Of a DNA stretch of 55,530 nucleotides, positions 44,301-55,530 are shown piece by piece. The position numbers and the translations under genes are program-made. Under the pieces are notes generated by a model. It made no database searches and was not told the origin of the DNA. It was given only the letters and a program-made list of their open reading frames with translations. Positions within the stretch are counted from its first letter, which is position 1, and the number at the start of each line of letters is the position of its first letter. The DNA is from Phoronis australis. Its lineage: Eukaryota > Phoronida > Phoronidae. The stretch lies in the NCBI GenBank assembly GCA_002633005.1, contig NMRA01000701.1, forward strand, positions 140,053 to 195,582, in the 5' to 3' direction.

Positions 44301-47300
44301 AATTATCCACGACAGCACCAAGTTGTCTCGATGAATCAGTGCAGACGATAAATGCACGTGCTACCTCACTGCAGTTTTTAGTATCTTGTATGCAATCAGG
44401 GTTTGACTTGAGTTTAAAAACAAATGAAAAAATGAAACAGTGACATATTGTCAGTTCATTTAAGTTACTTCATTGTGGAAAAAAATTTTGTTTTCAACTT
44501 TTATAACCGATTTATATGATCGTTCATTTTAGGCCGACTTGGGGGTCTAAATTGCTCCCTCTCTCTGTGAAATCGAAACGAGGCAACCCTATAAAGGAGA
44601 CAATGCCAGACGTTGAATGAAATGCAGTGGAACAAAAATTGGTGTCGTTTATTTCTCAGAGTATGCTTCATAAAATTTTGTGTAGTGTCCAATATTAAGG
44701 GTCCACCCGATAATTAGGTACACTATGTGTACCTCAGTACTGAGTAACAACATTACTGTGCTTGTGATTTCTCAAGGAATGGTATACTTAAGTCCAGATC
44801 TTGTTTGTGGTTTTTCGCATAAGAATCTTCCCGAAAAGTAAATTAACTAAAAGTGATAAAAGGGACTTAGGAGTGGCAAGCGTGGGGGACAGAAAAATCT
44901 GGAAAACATGGAGTTGGCTATTGACGTATGCCTAGTGGTGTTATACTTTTTTGAGAGGAGGAGCAATACAAAAGAGTGGACCATGTTGCTGTATCCACGT
45001 GTGACTACCGGGGTTTCCCGTAGATAAGTGCATGGTTGAGTATTCAGAAAATAAATTTTCAGGCATTTCAGTAACACCAGGAAGAGATAACCAGGAAGGG
45101 ACAACTAGCTAAACCACCGTTTTTGGCCTCCTTCCCCGGTCTAATTTCAGGACTTAAGTTTCGTTTAAAAGGAAACAGATGATTTTATCAGAGAGATTAA
45201 AGCTTTTTCTATAGAAAGATATCAAAAAACTCACTTTGCAACCTTAAACAGTGGTGTAATTGTACTTTAAAAATATCGACTTCAGAGCACTCAATCGCAA
45301 CTTCCCACACGCAGTCACGGGTATTTAAGCTTTTCCGTCGATGTATAGATGGCGCAGTAGTCAAGTACTCCCTCATTTACATATCAAATTTGCATGTGGG
45401 AGTTCTGAGACTCTCGTCAGTTGTTGGTCGAGCGCTTGAGTGGATAAAGCGGTGACCTCCCACTGAGAGCACGCGCTGATGAAGATACCACTCGATCGCT
45501 TCGCAATCAGGAGGTGAAAACACTCTCATGACCGCAGTTCTGAATTCCAGCTAAGCAAGCCCTATTTCGANCAAATATTATGTAATAACTTTAAGTTGGG
45601 CCATCTTTTCAGTGGAAGCAGGTTGTACATAATTGCAGAGAATTTTGCACATTAACAATTAACATGCAATAAGAAAACCATATTGGTAATATTTTCAAGG
45701 TAAGGAGGTTGCTAAAACACACAGATTTATATTTGTCAAATAAAGCCACGAGGTGACAAAATATGAAATATAGGCGGCCACACGAAGGCCACAGAAGGCT
45801 TATGAAACCACTTCTGTGTCCACTTTTTGGAGGAGTGATGCAATTTCATTTTGATCATGTTTAAACTTGCAGCCATTTCCGACCATAAAATCTCCACTTT
45901 TAATTTGGCCATCTGATTTTGCAAACTGAATATTCCACAGGCTGAATTAAGTCATAATTTTGTTCCCATTAAAAGCAAGTCGATGGAGTTCAAATTTCGA
46001 ACTCACCACTCCCCTTACTTAGCACCAGAAAGTTTTACCTAAACTTCAGTTATAAAAAATAAGATGTGATAACAACACTGCAAGTAACACAAAAATTTTA
46101 GAACTAGGTCAGCCATGTATGGATTGGTTGGTTCTCAACAGAAATGAAAAGCTAAAAATTTCCCCGAGTGCCGGTAAGTTTCATTTTTTCACCATTTAGC
46201 GGATGACTTGTGCATCTTGTCAATTTCAGAAATGGATGGATGAAAAACAGGCAACAGGTTTTCACAAACAGTTCCTTGCAATCGTCACAACATCAGTCAG
46301 AGGTGCATGGACAGACCGAGATATTGATGCAAAAAGTCCAATGTGGCAAAAGGTCATTAAAGGATTAAGATGTGTTGACTTGGTCGCCTCAACCCGTCTT
46401 GCACACAAACATTTGAAACTAGCTCTAGACAAAGTACTGTAGTTGCTTTTATTGTTCTTTCAATGCTAAAGAGTTCCACATTGGATATCAATAACACCCA
46501 CAGCAAGAGGTTAGTCAAGTTACTCACCGATTCAACCCGGTTCAGGTAAATCTTCTTGGCTGAATAAGCACAGTTGCTTTCAACTGGACAGTCCAGACAT
46601 CTGGAACCTGCACCATCGGGCTAAAACACAAATTATGTAAAGCTAGTTCCAGCAACCAGCAAAACAAGTACAATGCTGTTGTAAAACAACGCAATACTGA
46701 CCATTTGGCTAACTGTAATGTGTTGATGACTAATTGGGTTAGCTCTCAACTAACATGTCTTGGGTGCCCATTGTTAAATGGGGACAAGCCAACTTGGCAG
46801 CCTATCCATACTACAGGACACTGTCCATGCAGGTGTGGTGATTCGTCTTGGGACAATTCTTGTGGCACTCGGTCTACACCCACACACCCCAGGCCTTCAA
46901 CTTTGCACAGCTCTAAAGCAATGTACTAGATCAAGGTTATGTATAACCCTAGAAAAATTTTCAAATTTGGCTAAATTAAAAAAACTATATTTTAGAAAAG
47001 GCAGATTGTATCAAAGTGAAACTTTCAGACAAAATGCTCCACGCACTGTTCTCAAAAGAATGATAGAAATTGTTTCAAAAAGATGCCATACTTTTGCGAG
47101 ACAGACTACCAAAAAATTGACTTAGGCTATACGAATTTTACGGAAGAAGTCAATGACAGGCATCAATCCAATGAAATGATAAGTTAGAAAATAAAGTATT
47201 GCAGCATTTTCAAGATTTCATCTAAACATTAATACTAAAGTTTACACAGTTTCATGAAAATAATGGCTTCATTTTGCTATTCATAAAATGAGGGTGGCCT

Positions 47301-50300
47301 CTTCAGTGACAGAACTGCTTTCCAAGAGGGCACTCAACAACAAAATTTACAGCTATGTAATATACTGTAATACAATATATGAATAAACTTTTGATTTCGG
47401 CTTAATTTAGATCCTGCAATGGCTAGTGGACCTTGAAAGGAGTGCCTAATAAAACAGGCATGAAGGTCAAAAGGACACTGTAATGTGCAGCAGGAAAACA
47501 GAGTCATCTGCATTGTACAGTACAGATGTGGCAGGCAAAGGACATTAGGTATGTGCAGCTGGTAAACAAGAAGCCAGCTGGTGATATAGTACAGGGTGTC
47601 TAAAAATAATGGGACACATAACAAGAATTAACATTTATAGTCAAGCGACACAAATATTGGACGTTTTGGAACATTTTGTATTATATTTAATTGGAAATAG
47701 TAGGGATTGTTGTAAATTCTTTACTGAAATAAAGACTTACCCCCTAAAGAATTGTTCTGTTACTATATCTTGTCACCGAAGGCCACGTTTATGCTCCGAC
47801 TGATCTTTAAAAACACAACTAGCAAACACTTAGTGAACCTAAATATCGGACACCATGTTTCCACATATCCCACACCACGGAAAACGGCACGTTATTGCCA
47901 AATTGCAGCTCAAGTATTTTGATATATTTACTGCTTAAGAACACAGCTCCATTCGCAACAAAATTATCCACGCCGGACAGCACCAAGTTGTCTCGATGAA
48001 TCAGTGCAGACGATTAATGCACGTGCTACCTCACTGCAGTTTTTAGTCTCTCGTGCGCAATCAGGGTTTGACTCGAGTTTAAAAAAAGAAAAAAATGAAA
48101 CAGTGACATATTGTCAGTTCATTTAAGTTACTTCATTGTGGAAAAAGATTTTTTCAACTTTTATAACCAATTTATATGATCGTCCATTTTAGGGTGACTT
48201 GGGGTCTAAATTGCACCCTCTCTCCGTGAAATCAAAATCAGGCAACGCTATAAAAAACGAGACAATGGCAGACATTGAAAGAAATGCAGTGGAACAAAAA
48301 TTGGTGTCATTTATTTCTCAGAGTATGGTTCAAGTAAAATTTTGTGAAGTGTTCGATATTCAGGGTCCACCCGTTAATTAGGTACACTACGTGTACCTCA
48401 GTACTGAGTAACAACATTACTGTGCTTGTGATTTCTCAAGGAATGCTATACTTAAGTCCAGATCTTGTTTGTCGTTTTTCGCATAAGAATCTTCCCGCAA
48501 AGTAAATTAACTAAAAGTGATAAAAGGGACTCAGGAGTGGCAAGCGTGGGGGACAGAAAAATCTGAAAAACATGAAGTGAGTCGGCTATTGACGTATGCC
48601 TAGTGGTGTTATACTTTTTTGAGAGGAGGAGCAATACAAAAGAGTGGACCATGTTGCTGTATCCATGTGTGACTACCGGGGTTTCCCGTAGATAAGCGCA
48701 TGGTTGAGTATTCAGAAAATAAATTTTCAGGCATTTCAGTAACACCAAATAAACGCACAGGCATTTATTCGGAAAGAGGGGGCGTGTCAACGGAAAGTCA
48801 CAGCCTCAACTGATATGAAAATATCAGCGATTTTTTGCATAAAACTGTGTTTTTTAATTTTAAGTTTATACACGGTTTGCCAACACTTTGTTCATTTTTA
48901 TAAATGATGAGTGCTTCACAAACTTGAGTTTTGGCTAAAAGTTGACGCTAAGAGGGCTTTTATGGACATTTTCTGCATAAACGTCCCACTATCTGGACAT
49001 TTGACACAAGTAGTTGTAACATCAAATAAGCGTCCACGGGCGTTTATGCGGCATACATTTCCGAATATATGCCCATGGGCGGTTCATCCAGTGGGCTTAT
49101 CAATGGAAAATCCTGGTAACATAAAGTGGGGCTAAATCTGGGATGAAAGAATCACGAGAATGTCAAGTCGGGCCTTCACTTCACATTTTGTTAGTGTAAT
49201 GGCTGACACCGCAATCAGAGCAAATGAGNGTTATCTCTTCCTGGTAACACCAAATAAACGCACGGGCATCTATTCGGAAAGAGGGGGCATGTAAATGGAA
49301 AGTCACAGCCTCAACTGATATGAAATAATCAGCGATTTTTTGCATAAAACTGTGTTTTTTAATTTTAAGTTTATACACGGTTTGCCAACACTTTGTTCAT
49401 TTTTATAAATGATGAGTGCTTCACAAACTTGAGTTTGTGGCTAAAAGTTGATGCTAAGAGGGCTTTTATGGACATTTTCTGCATAAACGTCCCACTATCT
49501 GGACATTTGACACAAGTAGTTGTAACATCAAATAAGCGTCCACGGGCGTTTATGCGGCATACATTTCCGAATATATGCCCATGGGCGGTTCATCCAGTGG
49601 GCTTATCAATGGAAAATCCTGGTAACATAAAGTGGGGCTAAATCTGGGATGAAAGAATCACGAGAATGTCAAGTCGGGCCTTCACTTCACATTTTGTTAG
49701 TGTAATGGCTGACACCGCAATCAGAGCAAATGAGTGTCCGTGTGCCAGAGGAGTACTTTGAAGAATATCACTTTCACACGCTATGATGGTAAAACTTCCA
49801 CACATTCGTTATACTGTAAGTATATGGAGTTTAAATATACCTCTTTTTAGCCATTTGTATTAATTATAATGTCTCCCCTAATTTCGAAACACCCTGTGCT
49901 ACGCAAAATCAATAAATTAATCTAGTAGGAGTTGCTCTCCCAATCCCAATCTGTTTATAAGTGTACAAAGCAATTTAATGTCACAAAATGCTGTCAGACA
50001 GATGTTGACTTGACAAATACCCCCCCCAGTCAGAAAACTGGCAAAAGTACACGGGACAAGCTTTTAACTAGTTCACTTAAAATCCGCAACTTAATATTTT
50101 TTCCTTTAACACTTCATCATAGTAAAAAGTTCTCAAGACATTTCTTGGACATTTGTCAAAACCAATGCACAGGGGACTACCTTATTTTCTTCGGTAAAGT
50201 GCATCAAACTTCCAAATGATGAGATCTTCACGCACTTTTTGCCTCCCATCCAATACTGAATGAGGTCGATGTCATGGCAACTTTTGGATAGCAGTGAAAA

Positions 50301-53300
50301 GGAACTGGTAGCTTCGTTCCTCCAGCTCCCTCGGACGTAGGAATGAGCAAAGTGCCAGAAACCAACCTGGGAAAAATGAAGTGAAGATGTGACTTTTGAA
50401 ATTATAAATTAAATAGAATTGTGTGCCACACCTGAAGAAGTTTTTCAAATTGCACCTTCTTGTAATGTAATTAGTCAAGTTTTGGTCAAGTCTTATATTA
50501 AGTAATCTTGATCACAAAACAAGGTGTGTCTATTTTAAACAAAATGAGAAGGCGTGTATTCTCATATTAAGTTGACTTACTGGTTCAAGTAGCTGAATGT
50601 TTACAATGTCCCCAAGGATACCATTTGCGATGAGTTCTTTGATCTTCTGCGCAGGAGGAGAATACCTCAACACATGGCACACGGATAACATCACTTTGTT
50701 TTGCTGGCATGCAGAAGTGATTTCCTTACAATCCTCAGCTGTAGTCTGCAAAAATGCAAGTCAAGGTATTCAGATAAAAAGTGACATTGTGTAGAAATCA
50801 GGGCTTGGAATGACCAATGGCGAAAAAAGCGGAAATTTTTACGACCGAAACATGCGCGCAGCCAGCCTTGAAAAGGTCCGTGTGGACCTTTTGCCGACTA
50901 AATTCGACATGACTAAAAAAAAAAAAAAACGGTACCACCTCCGGAAGCGTGCGTCTGTGTCTGTCTTAGCTCGTCCGCCACTCCCACCTCCAAACATTTT
51001 TGGTTGCAGAGTCGTAGTGTTTGTCACCGCGGTTTACATTCACACGAGCCCCCATTGAGGAAATCCACCACGCTATCCCAGATGCCCCGGCAATGTTGTC
51101 AATTTACGTTCCTCCGAAACATAAAGAGCAACTTCTGCTTTTCGAGGTGAAAGTCGTCGGTAATGCGGCGGTAAGAAAGAAATTTGCCGCGGAAATTTTA
51201 TATCAAATCCGATTTTTTTTTATGCGGAAATATAATAAAATACGCGGACAGAACATTTGAAAAAAGCGGAAATCCATGTTTCCGAGGAAAATTCCAAGCC
51301 CTGAGAAATAACTGAATGCAGGGTACAAGAAAACCATTGAATTTGCTTCAATATGGCCACAAAATAAGTACGACAGTAAAACAACTCTCTTCAAGTGATC
51401 TTGAAAGCCTAGTCACAAAAATCTACCAGAAAATGAACTTTGAAGCATTATCAAACAGTGAAACTTCTCAAGTCTCAACAGGTTTTTGCCCCAATTCGTT
51501 TTCAACGTGGGAACAATAAGTGAATTTTCTCATTGTGGCCTCATTTCAATTTGGTTTCCACCAAAATTATTATATACCCTGAAAGAAATTGTGACATTTG
51601 TGACAACACCCATTAAGACACACCTATCCATCACCTGCTGCATGGCAAAATAATACGAAAGTGAAGCTTTGGCTAGCGATCTGCTCAAATACAAAAAGGA
51701 GTTGTAAAACATATAAATATGGCAGTGACCAGGTTTATCATTCAACCGTCTTCCAAAGGCTTCATAACTAATGCATCAGAAATACTCACTGCCATTGGNA
51801 ATACGGCCACAAAATAAGTACGACAGTAAAACAACTCTCTTCAAGTGATCTTGAAAGCCTAGTCACAAAAATCTACCCAGAAAATGAACTTTGAAGCATT
51901 ATCAAACAGTGAAACTTCTCAAGTCTCAACAGGTTTTTGCCCCAATTCGTTTTCAACGTGGGAACAATAAGTGAATTTTCTCATTGTGGCCTCATTTCAA
52001 TTTGGTTTCCACCAAAATTATTATATACCCTGAAAGAAATTGTGACATTTGTGACAACACCCATTAAGACACACCTATCCATCACCTGCTGCATGGCAAA
52101 ATAATACGAAAGTGAAGCTTTGGCTAGCGATCTGCTCAAATACAAAAAGGAGTTGTAAAACATATAAATATGGCAGTGACCAGGTTTATCATTCAACCGT
52201 CTTCCAAAGGCTTCATAACTAATGCATCAGAAATACTCACTGCCATTGGCTTCTCCAGCAGCAAATGGTATCCTTTATTGGCAAAGGCCACAGCAGCATC
52301 CTGTAAATGGACACAATTTTCTTGAAATCCTTTCAGCTTCAAATATTGACGTCCAGTTGTGTTGGATGCCATCCATAATGCAAGAGTCGAGGGCAAAAGC
52401 TAACAAGATTGTGTACTTTGCTTGTAAGGCTCGGCAATATTTGGTTATCTTTACAAACTCGCAACAAACTACGTAGCCTTACCTCTGTGCAACCTTATCT
52501 CTCCAGTTTTGCAAGTACAGGCAATTCTATGAATTACATTTCCTAGCTCTGTTCTTTTGCAGCAATGTAGAAAAGCAACATGTCTATCCGACATCATAAG
52601 AGTTAGTGACCAGTGGTCACGTCACCAATAGAGCGCGTTACGAAATATCCCAAGTACAACTAAAACGTAGGAAAATTAATAAGCGGTTTCAAACACAAAT
52701 CGTCAGAGGTAAATCCAAAAACTGCCACTAAACAATATTTAACCTTGTGCAGCTGATCGGGTGTAGCAATAATTGCAACGTCGGCAAACTTCTCACATTC
52801 GACAGCACCACTCCAGTCGGTGAATACATAGGTACTGGCCAGGTTATACTGGGCCTGAAATCTTTCTCTTGCAAGCCTCTGTGGCTCAGCAACCCCTACA
52901 ACCTTGAAGAATACAAGAAGACAAATTTACAAGTGAAATCTAGGCAACGATATAGGTTAATGAGTTAACTAAAGAAAGATTTCCTTTTATAGCAAAACAT
53001 GAAAACAAATAAACAAACAACACATTGAAGCAAATTGCCTGGCCTCATGTTTTATCTTGCTACTAAGTCTCAACTGTGAAGCTTACAGTGGAATAATATC
53101 GTCAAGACAGATGACCTTTTTAAGATTTTTCCATCTTCCAATGACTTTGTTAGTAGACGGACATCAAAATCATTTAGAAGCGATGTTCTCCATCCATATT
53201 GATGAATACAGAAATAACAGCACTATTTTTGACATGTTTTGTACCATGTTTGGAAATTGCTACCCAAATAAAAGACAGTCAGTGAGATACAACTAGTTGG

Positions 53301-54729
53301 AAATCTTGATTCATGCCTGGAAAAGCCCATTTTTTCTGTTTTAGAAGACAAATAATTGAAATTAATGTTGCACAGTGGTACAGGTTTTTAATATAATTTG
53401 TTGATTAAAGCGGTAGTGACATAATTGAAACAAGATGAAACAATGTATGACACAGGTGTTTTTGTGAATTAATAGAAAGATGGTTTTAACCACTTTTCTA
53501 TTAATTAAAAGACACAAAAACATGATATGCAATTCAGGGACAACCAACCTAAAATAGCTGGTGCAAAAACAATTTCATTGATGAACTATGATTTACAAAA
53601 TATAGCATGGAACATACTGGCAGGTCCTCCAACTTGGTCCATAAGACCATGTAGGTCAATCAATAGCCCCATTTTTCTAAAAACATGGATGTCCCCATAT
53701 TTCAGATTTGTTCAAGGTCACCATGAACATTATGTATATCACATCGAAATGTTTGAGACTTGTTGGCTTGATAACGTTTAAGGGTAACTTTGTGGAGGAC
53801 AGTCGAGTTCTTACTTCTTTCTTTTTCTGACATTAGCTTCAGAATTCGAATTTAGATCCCTTTAGTCCCTAGAAATTGCAGCAAATCATCAGGAAATCTA
53901 CCCAATCACTGGTTTCTTGTAGTTAGACAAATTGCTTCTGTACATCAATCAAGCAAAAAACTGGTGACCTGGTCTGCCCTTGATCAAAGTTGATTTAAGC
54001 TCCTGTTGTGCTTTACAGGGCAATTATAGTATCATTGATTCTTCAAGACAATAAACTATTGGCTGAAATGAATTGACACGTCAACAACAAAAACAGGTAA
54101 TTTCAAACGACGTGTTAATTTGGTTTCAATCCTTCTTCGGTGGAAGAAATGTGATAAAAATTTTCCAGGACGCTGACATGAGTTTTCATTTTTTACATCA
54201 GTTTTGAATCAATGCGTGTTTACATGAAGAAATTCATTCAGCATGACATTGGTGTCTGCGATGTGACATTGAACAATAGTCTGAGCATTAGATGATGAAC
54301 ACAAGCCAGATTGATGTCTGACCTCTGAAGTCACCGTGTCGTCAGACTATAAACAGGAGTAAGTTGTAATGAATGACAGACTAGTAGAGGCTCTTTTGCC
54401 TATTCCAGGAGCTGTATAGCTGGTTTTGAATTGTCGCCGTCGGTTACAACCTCCACTCCCCATCTAAGTGTACCATAAAGGAGGATTCCACAGTAAAGGC
54501 ACCTGGTAGTCTTGACACTGCATATGAAGATGAATCATTCAGACTAATAATATGATAAATCCAGAACTGTCTGGACCCGTATTTTACATTGCAACAAACT
54601 TTCCTTGTTCACTATATTGGCACCAATCACAACTGAACTTACCTTGAAGTTGGAACAAACTGTAGAGTATTCGGCATAGTTCTGTCCCCTGTTGCCCGCT
54701 CCTACAACAACTGCTGTTACAGGTTCCAT
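38363..54729 (-). CDS. Copy C: Gfo/Idh/MocA-family oxidoreductase, 10 exons, 421 aa
   Basis: Exons 1-10: 54729-54643, 52902-52744, 52300-52241, 50745-50581, 50366-50181, 46620-46528 (or its twin 42953-42861), 41001-40867, 40377-40276, 39878-39717 and 38479-38363 (TAG). Boundaries and phases match copies A and [35 protein letters not shown] and FEGGATSSFTM are kept. It is the divergent member: one extra N-terminal residue, VCHVLRY instead of VGHVLRY, HGGSDF in exon 9 (one residue shorter), and a C-terminus ending VIDLLL. The exon 2 donor is a weak GTTAAA. Exon 6 occurs twice with two amino-acid differences, probably through an assembly duplication. The expected product is a cytosolic NAD(P)-dependent oxidoreductase of unknown substrate. 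Confidence 0.88.
39160..39595. repeat. Tandem repeat of about 100 bp, 3-4 units, in copy C intron 9
   Basis: Units start near 39298, 39396 and 39496, each with GAATT..AATATCACACC.GTC and TTGTCACCAAAAACAAGATG. A weaker unit lies at about 39160. Confidence 0.7.
42053..42148. other. Assembly gap, 96 N
   Basis: A run of N lies in copy C intron 6 (between exons 6 and 7). Flanking open frames that run through it are meaningless. Confidence 0.95.
42149..42375. mobile_element. Partial copy of the 50799-51303 element
   Basis: It shares GCGTCTG.GTC, TTGTC.CCGCG, ACACGAGCC.CCATTGA and CAATTTACGTTCCTCCGAAA with about 50945-51185. The left end is lost in the gap. Confidence 0.6.
42861..42953 (-). CDS. 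Second copy of copy C exon 6
   Basis: It has the same 93 nt, the same boundaries (acceptor TAG side, GTGAGT donor) and the same phase as 46620-46528. It encodes RCLDCPVENNCAYSA, where the other has RCLDCPVESNCAYSA, plus an S/G difference. It lies in the left member of the 41064-45077 / 45580-48747 duplication. Because its length is a multiple of three, a transcript could carry either or both. An assembly artefact is more likely than a real alternative exon. Confidence 0.6.
45421..45480 (+). repeat. Possible tRNA-like SINE head
   Basis: GAGCGCTTGAGTGGATAAAG followed by CCACTGAGAGCACGCG resembles the 5' half of a tRNA-derived SINE. No B-box follows. Confidence 0.3.
45580..48747. repeat. Right member of the large direct duplication in copy C
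   Basis: It starts just after the single N at 45571 and follows 41064-45077 in order. It includes exon 6 at 46528-46620 and the paired 115/116-codon shadow ORFs. Confidence 0.75.
48673..49120. mobile_element. MITE, family 4, in copy C intron 5
   Basis: The left end TACCGGGGTTTCCCGTAGAT and the right end TTTCCATTGATAAGCCC (read on the minus strand) form imperfect inverted repeats like those at 22631-23036. A second partial copy follows at 49247-49620 through the local duplication. A third, left-end-only piece is at 45003-45077. Confidence 0.55.
48748..49732. repeat. Direct duplication of about 480 bp with an N at the join
   Basis: 48748-49228 and 49245-49732 are almost identical, separated by the N at 49229. 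The piece GTTATCTCTTCCTGG after the N is the reverse complement of a string at about 45077-45090. Confidence 0.8.
50799..51303. mobile_element. 505-bp hAT-like element in copy C intron 3
   Basis: It starts CAGGGCTTGGAAT and ends ATTCCAAGCCCTG. AGAAAT abuts both ends (50793-50798 and 51304-51309). CAGGG..CCCTG ends recall hAT elements, though hAT normally gives 8-bp duplications. It has no coding capacity, and contains an A-rich run at 50916-50929. Confidence 0.7.
51348..52250. repeat. Direct duplication of about 450 bp with an N at the join
   Basis: 51348-51798 and 51802-52250 are almost base-for-base identical and joined by the N at 51799. The left member ends inside exon 3, keeping only its last 9 coding bases and donor (51785-51798). 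Confidence 0.85.
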
Positions 54730-55530
54730 TTTCGAATTGCTTGGTCAGTCATACATTAGGTCTAAGCACTTGCCATCAGTCATCAGGGTCATTCAAACAG
54801 GAAATTGATGATTCTTGAATTAAAAATTCAGAGTCACACGTTGTGCGAAACCTCAGCCCTCATGAGGCACTCATCAGCTGCTCGACTTACACTTATACGC
54901 TTTTGCCGAGAGTGTCAAGCCTCTGATGATGCATCATACATGGGCCCATGCCTGTGCTTTCCAAGGCAATTACACAAACTATCTATGCCTACAATTTACA
55001 TCGCCCTGTATGTACCTAACCAGCTAACCGACCAACCAACCGAGGGCCGTGAACGTGTTGCCTAGTCATCCCCCAGAATATATTATTGGGGACGATCAGA
55101 TCTTACAGATGCCTGTATCGGGTTAGACAATGACCACCGATCGTCTGTGCTAGCACAGCCAGCACAGCGCTGGCCACAGGCGATGAACAGTGTCTAGTTA
55201 TGTGATCGTGTGTGTGTAAGTCGCATACAACTAACATGCTGGTCTTTTTCACAGACTCCTGTACACATACAGTACGTGTACGTACATGTATAGCTCTCTC
55301 GTGGGTTATGGCGTACCTATTGACCACCGTCTCTTAGCTGCCTCACAGTGATAGAGACGGTGGTCACTGTCTATACCACCATAGATTATAGTCTATGATA
55401 CCACCCAGGATTACTCACTTGATCAGCGCACAGCATGGCGAACCTTGACCACAAGGGTAATAGTCGGATAAGTTGGTCCCATTTCAAATTCTGTCAGGAA
55501 TACTTAAAAAATAAAATGAAGTGTCGCAAT
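54730..55530. other. Stretch upstream of copy C
   Basis: It should contain the copy C promoter and leader. It also holds a hairpin-rich element at about 55114-55370. No further gene was recognised before the window ends. Confidence 0.5.
55114..55370. repeat. Inverted-repeat element with a 13-bp perfect hairpin
   Basis: GACAATGACCACCG on the left opposes CGGTGGTCACTGTC on the right. Inside, 55322-55334 (GACCACCGTCTCT) pairs perfectly with 55353-55365 around an 18-nt loop. It may be a MITE; no target duplication was read. Confidence 0.5.

Larger units (their letters stand above)
41064..45077. repeat. Left member of a large direct duplication in copy C
   Basis: It is nearly collinear with 45580-48747, with scattered substitutions and small indels. 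It also contains 41563-42396, including the gap, which the right member lacks. It includes the second exon 6. The level of difference and the single N at 45571 between the two members suggest two haplotypes placed in series. Confidence 0.75.

Noticed and set aside
1756-55290. Frequent TACATGTA / GTACATGTAC palindromes as a possible regulatory code
   Set aside because: They occur in exon-free and repeat DNA alike at high frequency, which fits the base-word bias of many marine invertebrate genomes rather than specific sites.

Overview
The window is animal nuclear DNA. Genes are split into short exons with GT/AG boundaries, introns run from about 80 bp to several kb, and miniature inverted-repeat elements, tRNA-like SINE pieces and tandem repeats are frequent. 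TACATGTA/GTACATGTAC motifs recur throughout. The style fits a marine invertebrate (amphioxus, hemichordate, echinoderm or mollusc), but nothing seen here fixes the taxon.

The coding content is mainly a tandem array of three paralogous genes, all on the minus strand, for a bacterial-type Gfo/Idh/MocA NAD(P)-dependent oxidoreductase: copy A (5793-14199), copy B (18625-34673) and copy C (38363-54729). Each has ten exons, and the ten-exon boundaries are the same in all three. Every exon is a multiple of three and every intron is phase 0, giving products of 419, 419 and 421 residues. A and B are close paralogs whose introns still align in many places; C is more distant. A and B also share 3' flanking sequence, so the duplicated block was larger than the oxidoreductase gene. 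The block included the 5' end of a neighbouring gene at 946-1628 (minus strand), probably a membrane-anchored JmjC/cupin-like protein. Only a small inverted relic of that exon survives at 16344-16437 beside copy B.

Comparing A with B gives before-and-after views of several insertions in B. A 1.4 kb element with TA target duplications (29551-30952) has a clean empty site in A at 12174-12175. A PIF/Harbinger-like foldback MITE sits inside a tRNA-like SINE (17551-17951), with a CTG duplication. Two THAP-domain transposon relics (about 20590-21300, and 26166-26624 plus 29261-29415) are absent from A. Most notable is a 2.6 kb block (26625-29260) bounded by two copies of one MITE family and a 5-bp target duplication. 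It splits the second THAP relic and carries an intact, unrecognised 245-codon membrane-protein-like ORF (27119-27856, minus).

Between B and C (about 35.7-37.4 kb) lies a degenerate tandem array of roughly 110-bp monomers with signs of a roughly 1-kb higher-order period. Copy C contains a 96-base gap and three single-N junctions. Each single N sits at the join of a near-identical direct duplication (about 4 kb against 3.2 kb, 0.48 kb and 0.45 kb). One duplication repeats exon 6 of copy C, and assembly of two haplotypes side by side is the simplest explanation. No rRNA, CRISPR array, bacterial operon or complete autonomous transposase gene was seen.
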